A stretch of DNA of 64,000 nucleotides, taken from an uncultured Merdimonas sp. Its GTDB lineage: Bacteria > Bacillota > Clostridia > Lachnospirales > Lachnospiraceae. Position 1 is the first letter of the stretch; the number at the start of each line of letters is the position of its first letter. The notes under the pieces are model-generated. The model was not told the DNA's origin. It did no database searches and worked only from the letters and a program-made list of their open reading frames with translations. Shown piece by piece: positions 7,986-15,829 of the stretch. Location of the stretch: NCBI GenBank assembly GCA_944378225.1, contig CALWGE010000005.1, positions 1 to 64,000 on the forward strand, read 5' to 3'. The translations under genes were made by a program, and so were the position numbers.

Positions 7986-9419
7986 ATGAAGAGACTTACA
8001 AAAGAAGAATCACTGGAAATACTTTTTTACGCTTTTCTTTTTTTCCTGTGGATTGTCTGGGCCTGGATTCTTCCGTTTAATGAAGGACCTGATGAGTACA
8101 TGCGCTCGCGCATTGTGGAATATATAGTGGAATACGGGAAACTGCCCACAGGGTATCAGCAGGAAATCATGGACTATTCCTGGGGCTTTACCTATGGATT
8201 CCGCCCTATTCTTCCGCAGATTCTGGAGGCATTGTTTGTACGCATAGGAATGCTGTTTACCACAGATACCTTCAGTCTGATTTTTGCGGGTCGGCTGTCC
8301 AGCGTTTTCTGCGGTCTGGTTTTTGCCGGGTACGTGAGAGCGATTGCAAAAAAACTTTTTTCCTGCAGCCGGATGCAGTGGCTGTTTACGCTCCTGACGC
8401 TCTGTCTGCCCCAGGCATCGTTCCTGTTTACTTATCTGAACTGCGATTCCATGGCGCTCATGGCGTCTGCCATGATTCTGTGGTATCTGATAAAAGGGAT
8501 GGAAGACGGTTTTTCTGTTCCGACCTGTCTGAAGCTGTCATTCAGTTTCGCTGTCTGCATTCTTTCTTATTATAATGCATATGGTTTTTTGATTACAGGA
8601 GCGCTTGTTTATCTTGGATATTATCTGGAAAGCAGCCGGCAGGGAGAAAAACGATGGAAAGAATTCTGGTCAAAAGGTTTTCTGATTCTTGGGATAGTGT
8701 TTATTCTGGCAGGCTGGTGGTTTGTACGGAATTATTTCCTGTATGACGGAGATATTCTGGGGCTGCGTACTCAGGATGCGTACGCAGAGCAATATGCGAT
8801 GGATATTCTGAAGCCTTCCAACCGGCAGACTTATCAGAATCAGGGACGTTCTATCCTGTACATGCTGTTTTGTTCTGATTTTATATCCTCTGTGGCGAAG
8901 AGCTTTATCGGAGTTCTGGGACCTCTGTGGTATGCGCTTCGCTGGTGGATGTATACAGGATATGGTCTGATATTCGGAGCAGGTATTGTTGGGCTGGTTG
9001 CGGAAACTGCCGGAAAGCTTCGGAGCGGGAGAAAGGCTGTAAACTGGAAGAAACTGTTCTGGCATCTGGGACTTGTGACAGCGATTCTGGTGCCGAATCT
9101 GCTGAACATCTGGTATTCTTATGCCACAGATTATCAGCCCCAGGGGCGATACAGCATGCCTATGCTGATCCCGTTTATGTATTATATTACCCGTGGACTG
9201 AGTTTTCTGCTCACCTGGATAGGAAAGAGAACAGGGGAGCTTATGAGAAAAATTCTCTCTGCCGGAACCGTGCTTGTCTGTATATGGATTGCAGGATGCG
9301 CGCTGTTCTGCGTTGTAAAAATTATGTGGCCGGCTTATAAGGATGTGGAGGACAAGTCCGTGGTTCGGGTATATACGATGGAAGAACTTTACGGGGAAGA
9401 CTGGGAAGAGGGAAAATAA
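7986..9419 (+). CDS. Polytopic membrane protein, DUF2142/GT-C-like
   Basis: A 477-residue integral membrane protein with about ten to twelve hydrophobic helices. After the first helix the loop 'LPFNEGPDEYMRSRIVEYI' carries the 'PDE' signature seen in DUF2142 and related lipid-linked-sugar (GT-C fold) glycosyltransferase-like proteins, where an acidic residue in the first outer loop is catalytic. The later 'DYQPQGRYSMPMLIPF' segment also matches that family. RBS AGAGGAAG precedes the ATG. The gene stands alone, so the donor and acceptor cannot be inferred. It may modify a cell-surface polymer. Confidence 0.6.
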   Translation: MKRLTKEESLEILFYAFLFFLWIVWAWILPFNEGPDEYMRSRIVEYIVEYGKLPTGYQQEIMDYSWGFTYGFRPILPQILEALFVRIGMLFTTDTFSLIFAGRLSSVFCGLVFAGYVRAIAKKLFSCSRMQWLFTLLTLCLPQASFLFTYLNCDSMALMASAMILWYLIKGMEDGFSVPTCLKLSFSFAVCILSYYNAYGFLITGALVYLGYYLESSRQGEKRWKEFWSKGFLILGIVFILAGWWFVRNYFLYDGDILGLRTQDAYAEQYAMDILKPSNRQTYQNQGRSILYMLFCSDFISSVAKSFIGVLGPLWYALRWWMYTGYGLIFGAGIVGLVAETAGKLRSGRKAVNWKKLFWHLGLVTAILVPNLLNIWYSYATDYQPQGRYSMPMLIPFMYYITRGLSFLLTWIGKRTGELMRKILSAGTVLVCIWIAGCALFCVVKIMWPAYKDVEDKSVVRVYTMEELYGEDWEEGK

Positions 9420-9425
9420 AAATGT

Positions 9426-9535
9426 AAGAAAACGAAGCGCTGCATCTCGCTTATCGGCTTCGCCGAATAGAGACATAAAAAAAGGATGTCAGCCATGCAA
9501 GCATGTCTTCCATCCTTTTTATGTCTTTGCTCTGC
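9426..9535. repeat. 110-bp structured direct repeat, copy 1
   Basis: Nearly identical to 9599-9708. It contains a short hairpin (TCGGC-TTC-GCCGA) followed by a long imperfect hairpin (9471-9526): outer arms beginning AGACATAAAA and ending TTTTTATGTCT, a 5/5 internal loop, and an inner CATGC-AA-GCATG stem. The A-run and T-run flanks make it capable of terminating transcription in both directions. It begins 7 bp after the stop of the upstream gene. Confidence 0.85.
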
Positions 9536-9546
9536 AGGAAGAGAAG

Positions 9547-9715
9547 GCAATGAGCAGAGCAAGCTCGATTCCGCTTGCCGGAATGAGAATAAAAAATGAA
9601 GAAAACAAAGCGCTGCATCTCGCTTATCGGCTTCGCCGAATAGAGACATAAAAAAGGATGTCAGCCATGCAAGCATGTCTTCCATCCTTTTTTATGTCTC
9701 TGCTCTGCTCATTGC
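9547..9715. repeat. 15-bp inverted repeat bracketing the second repeat copy
   Basis: GGCAATGAGCAGAGC ends the spacer's left part, starting at about 9546, and its exact reverse complement GCTCTGCTCATTGCC occurs at about 9701-9715. The pair encloses the second 110-bp copy, so the whole unit can fold back on itself or may mark the ends of a small mobile element. Confidence 0.7.
9599..9708. repeat. 110-bp structured direct repeat, copy 2
   Basis: Second copy, 173 bp downstream of the first and differing at a few bases and in A/T run length. Here the hairpin arms 9644-9660 and 9683-9699 are perfectly complementary over 17 bp, with the inner CATGC/GCATG stem at 9666-9677. Confidence 0.85.
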
Positions 9716-9731
9716 CCTGTAAAATGGGAGG

Positions 9732-9763
9732 ATGCCAGGCAACTGCTCTGCCTGGCATTTATT
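9732..9763 (+). terminator. Hairpin after the repeat pair
   Basis: ATGCCAGGCA (9732-9741) pairs with TGCCTGGCAT (9749-9758) around a 7-nt loop and is followed by TTATTAT. This is a modest intrinsic terminator. Confidence 0.5.
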
Positions 9764-9964
9764 ATGAAAAAGTTTATTCAAAAAAGGTAATTGGCGTTGA
9801 AGTAATGGTTTATTTGTATTGCTTTATCTTATGGTCTTATTATATGGAGGGAAAATGAATGGGGTATGATTATCTGTTGAACGTTTTTTGAAAGATATAT
9901 GAATAAAGTATGAACGAAAACGTGAGAAGGGGGAATAATAATGTTAGGTTAAAGAAATGTAAAG

Positions 9965-10031
9965 CGCATGTTATGACTTTACAAAAACTTTACAAAACAT
10001 GCGATCAGACTTTACAGGTACTTGATATGAT
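9965..10031 (+). promoter_or_regulatory. Pho-box promoter of the Na/Pi symporter gene
   Basis: Three exact CTTTACA repeats start at 9977, 9988 and 10010, that is 11 and 22 bp apart, on one helical face, like the TTNACA direct repeats bound by PhoP in Firmicutes. The last repeat ends 9 bp before a TATGAT -10 element (10026-10031), putting the boxes at roughly -22 to -61. An 8-bp inverted repeat CGCATGTT/AACATGCG (9965-9972, 9996-10003) overlaps the array. The cognate PhoP-PhoR genes lie immediately downstream. An alternative -10, TATAAT, occurs at 10048-10053. Confidence 0.75.
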
Positions 10032-10076
10032 GCTTAATATGAGTGATTATAATACTACAGAGGAGAGAAATGGGTT

Positions 10077-11738
10077 ATGGAACATATTGAAATGCTGTTC
10101 CGCTTTGCGGGCGGTCTGGGAATGTTTCTGTATGGAATGAATGTCATGGCTGACGGTCTGCAGAAATCTGCAGGCGACAGAATGAAACATCTGCTTGAGT
10201 TCCTGACAAGGAACCGGCTGATGGGAATCCTTGTGGGAGCTGGTGTTACAGCCATCATTCAGAGCAGTTCTGCCACAACGGTTATGGTGGTCGGATTTGT
10301 AAATGCAGGTCTTATGACACTGGTGCAGGCAGTGGGTGTCATCATGGGAGCCAATATCGGTACGACGATTACGGCGTGGCTGGTATCCATGAGCGAATGG
10401 GGCGCTATGCTGAAGCCTGAATTTTTTGCCCCCCTTCTGATTGGAATCGGAGCTTTTATACTGCTGTTCGCCAAGAAGGAGAAGGCTAAGGATGTCAGCG
10501 AAATTCTGATTGGTTTTGGTGTACTCTTCATTGGTTTGAGCTTTATGTCAGATTCTATTACACCTTACCGGGAAGCGCCCATATTCTCAGAAGCGTTCCG
10601 GGTTCTGGGAAGCAATCCGATTCTGGGTATCCTGACAGGACTTGTAGTAACGGCGATTATTCAAAGTTCCTCCGCTTCTGTAGGTATTCTTCAGACGCTG
10701 GCGGCTAACGGAGTGGTAAACTGGAGTTCTGCCATTTTCATCACTCTGGGACAGAATATCGGTACCTGTGTAACAGCGCTGCTGTCCAGTCTGGGAGCAA
10801 ATAAAACAGCGAAACGTGCAGCTGTTATCCATCTGCTGTTTAATGTTATCGGAGCGATAGTCTTTGGCGTGGTAATGTTTATTGTATTTTCTTTTTCACG
10901 TACATGGGCTCTTTCGCAGGTCAACAGCGTAGGTATTTCTGTGTTCCATACTGTTTTTAATGTATTGAATACTATTCTTCTTTACCCCTTTGGGAATCTT
11001 CTTGTAAAAATTTCCGGCATTCTGGTCAAAGATCATGACGGAGATGCTCAGGAAAGCGAGAAAGAAGACGTTTTCGAGCTTCCGCATCTGGACAGAAGAG
11101 TTCTGGATACTCCGTCCTTCGCAGTGGAAGGCGCTCTGAAAGAAGTAATCCGTATGGGAAAACTGGCAGAGCTTCATATGGAGACCGTTATTGAGGCTGT
11201 ACGTACAGGAAGTCAGAAGCGGGTGGAAAAAGCTTTTAAAATAGAGCAGACTATGAATGAGTATGAGAAACAGATGGCTGAGTATCTGGCTGAGGTTACC
11301 AAAGGTTCTCTTACAGATCATCAGCGTCTTGTCATCAATAATCTGCTTTATACAGTAAGTGACATTGAGAGAATCAGTGATCACTGTGACAATATAGCGG
11401 AACTGGCAGGCAACATGATAGAGGAAGGTCTCAGCTTTTCCATGGATGCCATGCAGGGATTCAATGAGATTACAGGACTTGCTCTTGACTCCGTCAAGGC
11501 TGCAGTACTTGCCAGAGAAACAGAAAAAATGGCTTATGTACAGCAGGTAATTCAGATAGAAGATGAAATCGACGATATGGAGGAAGATCTGAGGACAGAA
11601 CATATTAACCGTCTTGCCCGAAATGAATGTTCGGCAGCAAAGGGCGTGTTCTTCCTGGATATTCTCAGCAATGTTGAGCGTATCGCCGATCATGCCAATA
11701 ACATTGTCGGTTATGTGGCGGATGAAGGAGAGGAGTAA
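10077..11738 (+). CDS. Na/Pi cotransporter family protein with C-terminal PhoU-like domain
   Basis: A 553-residue membrane protein. The N-terminal ~310 residues hold two homologous Na/Pi-cotransporter repeats, each with the diagnostic 'IIQSSSA' (AIIQSSSATT near residue 60 and AIIQSSSAS near 200) and 'GANIGTT'/'GQNIGTC' motifs. The C-terminal ~200 residues form a PhoU-like helical bundle with 'ISDHCDNIAE' and 'ERIADHANNIVGY'. Its role is sodium-driven phosphate import (or export), with the PhoU part giving regulation. RBS GAGGAGAG. The two-component genes phoR-phoP follow directly, and the Pho-box promoter lies upstream. Confidence 0.9.
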   Translation: MEHIEMLFRFAGGLGMFLYGMNVMADGLQKSAGDRMKHLLEFLTRNRLMGILVGAGVTAIIQSSSATTVMVVGFVNAGLMTLVQAVGVIMGANIGTTITAWLVSMSEWGAMLKPEFFAPLLIGIGAFILLFAKKEKAKDVSEILIGFGVLFIGLSFMSDSITPYREAPIFSEAFRVLGSNPILGILTGLVVTAIIQSSSASVGILQTLAANGVVNWSSAIFITLGQNIGTCVTALLSSLGANKTAKRAAVIHLLFNVIGAIVFGVVMFIVFSFSRTWALSQVNSVGISVFHTVFNVLNTILLYPFGNLLVKISGILVKDHDGDAQESEKEDVFELPHLDRRVLDTPSFAVEGALKEVIRMGKLAELHMETVIEAVRTGSQKRVEKAFKIEQTMNEYEKQMAEYLAEVTKGSLTDHQRLVINNLLYTVSDIERISDHCDNIAELAGNMIEEGLSFSMDAMQGFNEITGLALDSVKAAVLARETEKMAYVQQVIQIEDEIDDMEEDLRTEHINRLARNECSAAKGVFFLDILSNVERIADHANNIVGYVADEGEE

Positions 11739-11743
11739 AAGTA

Positions 11744-13006
11744 TTGAAAAAAAAGGTGCTGATAGGCTACGTCATCGCGGCAGTTGTTGTTTTGCTTGCG
11801 TTTGAGTACTCCTTCTGGACCAATGGCTTCCTCTATCTGGAGCATCAAAGTGAGCACAGTTATCTGATTCAGACGGAGCTTCTGAGGGATTTGTTTCTTG
11901 CGGAAGAAGTGGTGGAAAATTCCGCTGTAAAGCAAGATGCTTTTGAGACGTTCACAGATACTTATGCAGAAAAGTATGGTATCCGGCTTACGATAATAGA
12001 TGAAAAAGGAACAGTGCTGGGAGAGTCCAGCGGTGCCAGTGAACTGATGAGCAACCATCTGGATCGGGAGGAGGTGCAGAGGGCCCTTCAGGGAGAGAGC
12101 AACAGCGTCATCCGGCGCTCTGCCACTTTTGATGTAGACTACTGCTATTGTGCAGTTCCGGTGGAGAGCGGAAGTTTTCGCGGTGTGCTGCGTGCTGCGA
12201 TTCCGCTGCAGGAGCTGTACAATATGAATAATGAATTCGTGCGATCCACTGTTTTTGCAGTCCTGATACTGGTAGCCCTCATATTATTTCTGGGTCTGTA
12301 TTTCCGGAAATATGTTATGGCTATGAAAAAAGTGGAAAAAATGCGCCGGGAATTTGTGTCCAATGTTACGCATGAGCTCAAAACGCCTCTGACGTCGATC
12401 CGCGGATTTGTAGAAACACTGAAAGCGGGAGCGATCGAGGATCCTAAGATGGCTCAGAAATTTCTGGATATTATAGAAATTGAATCAGAACGTCTGAGCA
12501 ATCTGATAAGTGATACGCTGCTGCTTTCCGAAATTGAAAGCAAGAAAGATACCAAGCGGGAACCCTGTGATGTCAATGCAGTGATTACAGAGGTTGTTGA
12601 TTTACTTCAGCCCAAGGTCAGAGAGCATGTACGCCTGATCTTCCATCCGGATCCGTCTGTGCGTCCCTACAGCTGCAATCGGGATCGTCTCAAACAGCTG
12701 CTGATTAATCTTGCAGACAATGGATTGAAGGCCACTGAATTCGGGGCGGTTACTATTTCCTGCAGCAGCACGAACCGCTACCTGGTTCTGAAAATTTCAG
12801 ATACAGGAATCGGAATGGAAGAAGAGCAGCTGGAGCGCATTTTTGAGCGTTTTTACCGGGTAGATAAAGGACGATCAAAGGCTCAGGGCGGAACAGGACT
12901 GGGACTTTCGATTGTAAAACACATTGTAGAGCTGTATAACGGAACTGTCGAAGTGACAAGCAGACCCGGAGTTGGATCAGAGTTCACCGTAAAGCTGCCC
13001 TACTAA
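11744..13006 (+). CDS. phoR: Phosphate-responsive sensor histidine kinase PhoR
   Basis: A 420-residue membrane histidine kinase. It has one N-terminal helix (about 5-27), an extracytoplasmic sensor of ~140 residues, and a second helix (about 168-188). Next come the HisKA domain with the phospho-accepting histidine at about residue 210 ('FVSNVTHELKTPLTS') and the HATPase domain with N-box 'LLINLADNGLKAT', 'ISDTGIGM' and 'GTGLGLSIVKHIVELY'. The start is a TTG preceded by GGAGAGGAG, five bases after the symporter stop. Its position between a Pho-controlled symporter and an OmpR-type regulator, in a phosphate island, supports the PhoR name; the signal itself is inferred. Confidence 0.85.
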   Translation: MKKKVLIGYVIAAVVVLLAFEYSFWTNGFLYLEHQSEHSYLIQTELLRDLFLAEEVVENSAVKQDAFETFTDTYAEKYGIRLTIIDEKGTVLGESSGASELMSNHLDREEVQRALQGESNSVIRRSATFDVDYCYCAVPVESGSFRGVLRAAIPLQELYNMNNEFVRSTVFAVLILVALILFLGLYFRKYVMAMKKVEKMRREFVSNVTHELKTPLTSIRGFVETLKAGAIEDPKMAQKFLDIIEIESERLSNLISDTLLLSEIESKKDTKREPCDVNAVITEVVDLLQPKVREHVRLIFHPDPSVRPYSCNRDRLKQLLINLADNGLKATEFGAVTISCSSTNRYLVLKISDTGIGMEEEQLERIFERFYRVDKGRSKAQGGTGLGLSIVKHIVELYNGTVEVTSRPGVGSEFTVKLPY

Positions 13007-13027
13007 AAAGAGGGAAGGAAGACTGTT

Positions 13028-13726
13028 ATGGCAAAAAAGGTAATACTCACAATTGACGACGAGGAGCACATTCTGGATCTTCTGGAATATAATCTGGAAA
13101 AAGGCGGATACGATGTGCTTCGGGCTGAAACAGGAGAAAAAGGACTGGCGATCATGAAAACCATGCAGGTTGATCTGGTTCTCCTGGATTATATGCTCCC
13201 TGGAATTGACGGAATCGAGGTGCTGAAAACCATGCGGTCTGATCCATCCCTGATTTCCATGCCGGTTATTATGCTGACAGCCAAAGGGGAAGAAATTGAC
13301 AAGGTGCTGGGTCTGGAGATGGGAGCCGATGACTATTTAAGCAAGCCCTTTGGAATCCGGGAACTTCAGGCCAGGGTCAAAGCGCTGCTGCGCAGGAGTT
13401 CTCTGGAAAAGATAGAGGCTCAGCCTGAAGACAAAATTATTATTGGCGATCTTATGATTAACAACACAGCCCGGGAAGTTACAATGGAAGGGAAGCCGGT
13501 TACACTGTCCTTAAAAGAATTTGAACTTCTGTACCTGCTGGCCAGTCATCGCAATCGGGTATTTACCCGGGAACAGCTTCTGGAGCTGATCTGGGGCTAT
13601 GAATATTCCGGAGAAACCCGGACGGTGGATGTTCACGTAAGAAATGTAAGAAAAAAGATAGAAAAAGATCCGGATCACCCGCAGTATATTCAGACCGTGC
13701 GGGGAATGGGATATAAGTTTGTGTAA
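13028..13726 (+). CDS. phoP: Response regulator PhoP, OmpR family
   Basis: A 232-residue two-domain regulator. The receiver (1-120) has 'TIDDEE', the phosphorylatable Asp54 in 'LVLLDYMLPGIDG', the switch threonine in 'MLTAK' and the lysine in 'YLSKPFG'. The winged-helix DNA-binding domain (about 135-232) has 'LSLKEFELLYLLASH' and 'TVDVHVRNVRKKI'. It is expected to bind the CTTTACA/CTTAACA-type direct repeats at 9977-10016 and 15683-15734. RBS AGGGAAGGAAG. It is cotranscribed with phoR. Confidence 0.9.
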   Translation: MAKKVILTIDDEEHILDLLEYNLEKGGYDVLRAETGEKGLAIMKTMQVDLVLLDYMLPGIDGIEVLKTMRSDPSLISMPVIMLTAKGEEIDKVLGLEMGADDYLSKPFGIRELQARVKALLRRSSLEKIEAQPEDKIIIGDLMINNTAREVTMEGKPVTLSLKEFELLYLLASHRNRVFTREQLLELIWGYEYSGETRTVDVHVRNVRKKIEKDPDHPQYIQTVRGMGYKFV

Positions 13727-13732
13727 AATACA

Positions 13733-13772
13733 GCCCGCAGCTTTCCTATGCAGTCATAAGAAAGCTGCGGGC
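13733..13772. terminator. Bidirectional terminator phoP / DUF47
   Basis: GCCCGCAGCTTTC (13733-13745) pairs perfectly with GAAAGCTGCGGGC (13760-13772) around a 14-nt loop, between two convergent transcripts. Confidence 0.8.
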
Positions 13773-13799
13773 GTCCTTCTGTACAAAGATAAAATTTTC

Positions 13800-14423
13800 T
13801 CAGGTATTCTTCAGTACTACCAGTTCCACAAAGTTTCCTACATGTTCGCAGGCATCTGCACAGTCCTCCATGTAATCAAAGATCTCACGCCAGGAAATGA
13901 TGTCAAGGACATCTTTACAGTGAAGACGGATATTCAGGATTGCTTCCAGATACAGAGTGTCGCATTCCTCCTCGATCTGGTTCAGCCGGATAACCATTTC
14001 ATGCAGCCTGGCGGGCTTCTTGAAATTAATGAATTCTTCCATGATTCCTTTCAGCAGTTCGCAGCAGTCCATAAGTTTCTGCGCAAAAGTGACGGCGTCC
14101 GGAATGATAAACTGAATCTGGTCCACATAGAAACGCTGCAGAACTTCTTCCAGCTTATCCAGAACCTCATCGATACTCTGACTGATGGTGGCCAGATCCT
14201 CCCGATCAACAGGCGTCACGAACGCTTTTGCCAGCATGGCTGACATTTCATGATGCTTTTCATCTCCCTTATGTTCAAATTCATGCATAGTCTCCAGCAT
14301 GGATTTGATATTGTCGGGGCTGAAGCTGTTCAGACATTCCACCAGGTATCTGGAAGCCTGACAGGTATATTCCGCAGCTGCGGTGAAATTTTCGAAATAC
14401 TGACGATCTGCTTTGTTTGCCAT
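13800..14423 (-). CDS. DUF47/TIGR00153 PhoU-like Pit accessory protein
   Basis: A 207-residue all-helical cytoplasmic protein of the DUF47 family. These proteins are PhoU relatives that accompany Pit-type phosphate transporters and modulate their activity. The characteristic metal-binding acidic clusters are visible: 'EFEHKGDEKHHE' and 'VDREDLATISQSIDEVLD'. It is transcribed leftward, 58 bp after the Pit gene, so the two probably form one operon. AAAGGAAAAA precedes the ATG. Confidence 0.85.
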   Translation of the reverse strand: MANKADRQYFENFTAAAEYTCQASRYLVECLNSFSPDNIKSMLETMHEFEHKGDEKHHEMSAMLAKAFVTPVDREDLATISQSIDEVLDKLEEVLQRFYVDQIQFIIPDAVTFAQKLMDCCELLKGIMEEFINFKKPARLHEMVIRLNQIEEECDTLYLEAILNIRLHCKDVLDIISWREIFDYMEDCADACEHVGNFVELVVLKNT

Positions 14424-14481
14424 AATTTTTTCCTTTCGTTTTCCAAAATATCTTTATTATTCAATACAGGATTACAGTTAT

Positions 14482-15540
14482 TCAGAACAACCACATGAAA
14501 AGTTTTGTCATAAGAAATCCAATCAGTCCGCAGCCGGGAAAAGTCAGAATCCAGGTCATTCCCATCTCTTTAACTACTCCGAAATTAATAGCGGACAAGC
14601 GTTTTACTGCTCCCACTCCCATAATAGCCGTAGTTTTCGCATGTGTGGTGGATACAGGAATGCCGAACAGAGAACTGAAAAGCAGCGACAGAGAAGCAGC
14701 CAGATCGGCAGAAAAACCCTGATATTTCTCAAGCTTCACCATGTCCATACCGACAGATTTGATGATTTTCTTCCCTCCGATGGAAGTTCCCAGTCCCATG
14801 ACCAGAGAGCACAGAAGCATAAGCCACACCGGCATCTGTACAGCTGTGCCTTCTCCGGGATTCTGTCCGTTTACAAGGAGCATACACAACAGGATGACTC
14901 CCATGAATTTCTGTCCGTCCTGAGCGCCGTGCATGAAGCTCATACAGGCGGCTCCGAAAATCTGAGCGCCCCGAAAGAAACCTTCTGTCTTTGGTCTCTC
15001 CGCTTTTCGGAACAGAGCGACCACCAGCCGGCACATGAGAAAGCCCAGGCCAAAGCCCATGAGAACAGAAATGACAAGTCCGTAGAGAACTTTTACCCAT
15101 TCATCCGGATTTACTCCGCTTAAGCCTCCGTGCAGCGCAATGGCGCCTCCGGTCAGACCTGCAATCAAAGCATGGCTCTCGCTGGTGGGAATTCCAAAAT
15201 ACCATGCCAGAGTTGCCCAGACTACGATGGCAAAGAGCGCGGCGCTTAAAGCCACAATTGCTTCGTGCGAGTTTGTACCGAAGTCTACCATTTTCGTAAT
15301 GGTTTCTGCTACAGTGGCATTCAGCATACTCATAAGGAAAACACCGAGAAAATTGAATACTGCCGCCATAAGAATGGCAGCTCTGGCTGACATACACCGT
15401 GTTACCACACAGGTGGCAATGGCATTTGGCGCATCTGTCCAGCCGTTGACAAGGATGACGCCCAAAGTCAGCAGAACTGCTATAAGCAGCAGAGGGTTGG
15501 ACATCACTTGTGCCAGAAAATTTCCCATAGATAAGTCCAT
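14482..15540 (-). CDS. pit: Inorganic phosphate transporter, PiT family
   Basis: A 352-residue membrane transporter with about ten helices. The PiT signature occurs twice: 'NGWTDAPNAIATCVVTR' near residues 32-48, and 'GVAVSTTHA'-type 'GIPVSTTHAKTTAIMGVGAVKR' in the C-terminal half, with 'GIPTSESHALIAGLTGGAIA' in between. It is a low-affinity, proton- or cation-coupled phosphate importer. Divergent from the pst operon, with a TTGCCT-N18-TATAAT promoter and a structured leader. RBS CGGAGG just before the ATG. Confidence 0.9.
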   Translation of the reverse strand: MDLSMGNFLAQVMSNPLLLIAVLLTLGVILVNGWTDAPNAIATCVVTRCMSARAAILMAAVFNFLGVFLMSMLNATVAETITKMVDFGTNSHEAIVALSAALFAIVVWATLAWYFGIPTSESHALIAGLTGGAIALHGGLSGVNPDEWVKVLYGLVISVLMGFGLGFLMCRLVVALFRKAERPKTEGFFRGAQIFGAACMSFMHGAQDGQKFMGVILLCMLLVNGQNPGEGTAVQMPVWLMLLCSLVMGLGTSIGGKKIIKSVGMDMVKLEKYQGFSADLAASLSLLFSSLFGIPVSTTHAKTTAIMGVGAVKRLSAINFGVVKEMGMTWILTFPGCGLIGFLMTKLFMWLF

Positions 15541-15597
15541 AATGACCTCCGAAAAATAAAAAAATAAAAGAACGGGCCGTAAAAGCCAGAAAACAGC

Positions 15598-15640
15598 GTC
15601 GGATTAGTCAGAAAAAATGCCTTATCTGACGCATCCGGAC
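15598..15640 (-). other. Stem-loop at the 5' end of the pit leader
   Basis: GTCGGAT-TA-GTCAG (15598-15611) pairs with CTGAC-GC-ATCC(G)GAC (15626-15640) with one bulged base and a 2/2 internal loop; the loop is 14 nt. The predicted pit transcription start (about 15640) places this structure at the very 5' end of the mRNA, where it could protect or regulate the transcript. Confidence 0.45.
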
Positions 15641-15646
15641 GACTTT

Positions 15647-15676
15647 ATTATATCACAGGGAAACAGCGTAAGGCAA
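15647..15676 (-). promoter_or_regulatory. Promoter of pit
   Basis: On the minus strand TTGCCT (15676-15671) and TATAAT (15652-15647), spacer 18 bp. It lies within 10 bp of the first Pho-box repeat of the divergent pst promoter, so PhoP binding could affect both. Confidence 0.7.
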
Positions 15677-15682
15677 CAAATA

Positions 15683-15749
15683 CATAACGAACGCTTAACA
15701 TAAGCTTTACCTGAATGCGCTTTCAGACTTAACATTTGAAAATTAAGAT
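15683..15749 (+). promoter_or_regulatory. Pho-box promoter of the pst operon
   Basis: Direct repeats CATAACG (15683), CTTAACA (15694), CTTTACC (15705) and CTTAACA (15728) recur at 11-bp (last step 23-bp) intervals, resembling TTNACA PhoP sites. The last box ends 9 bp before a TAAGAT -10 element (15744-15749), exactly the geometry seen upstream of the Na/Pi symporter. Confidence 0.75.
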
Positions 15750-15829
15750 AAAAAAGCAGGGCAGGGAAGAAAGCCCTGAGGAAGAACAGAGAGAGGCCCA
15801 TATGGACACGGGCCGGAAGGAGAAAAATT

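Larger units (their letters stand above)
9420..10076. other. Intergenic region with structured repeats and a Pho promoter (657 bp)
   Basis: No protein-coding gene is supported. From left to right it contains two direct 110-bp repeats (9426-9535, 9599-9708), each with a long hairpin; a 10-bp stem hairpin (9732-9758); an AT-rich stretch; and a Pho-box-like regulatory array (9977-10016) ahead of the phosphate symporter gene. Confidence 0.75.
15541..15829. other. Divergent regulatory region between pit and pstS (289 bp)
   Basis: No gene is seen. It holds the leftward pit leader with a hairpin, the pit promoter, and a Pho-box array and -10 for pstS, followed by a 75-nt pstS leader. Confidence 0.7.

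Noticed and set aside
9426..9708. Tandem repeats as a CRISPR array
   Set aside because: Only two 110-bp units, internal hairpins and no cas genes nearby; CRISPR repeats are 23-50 bp with uniform unique spacers.
9910..10140. 76-residue frame overlapping the Pho-box promoter
   Set aside because: It crosses the promoter and the start of the symporter, lacks a family signature, and the Pho-box arrangement explains the sequence.
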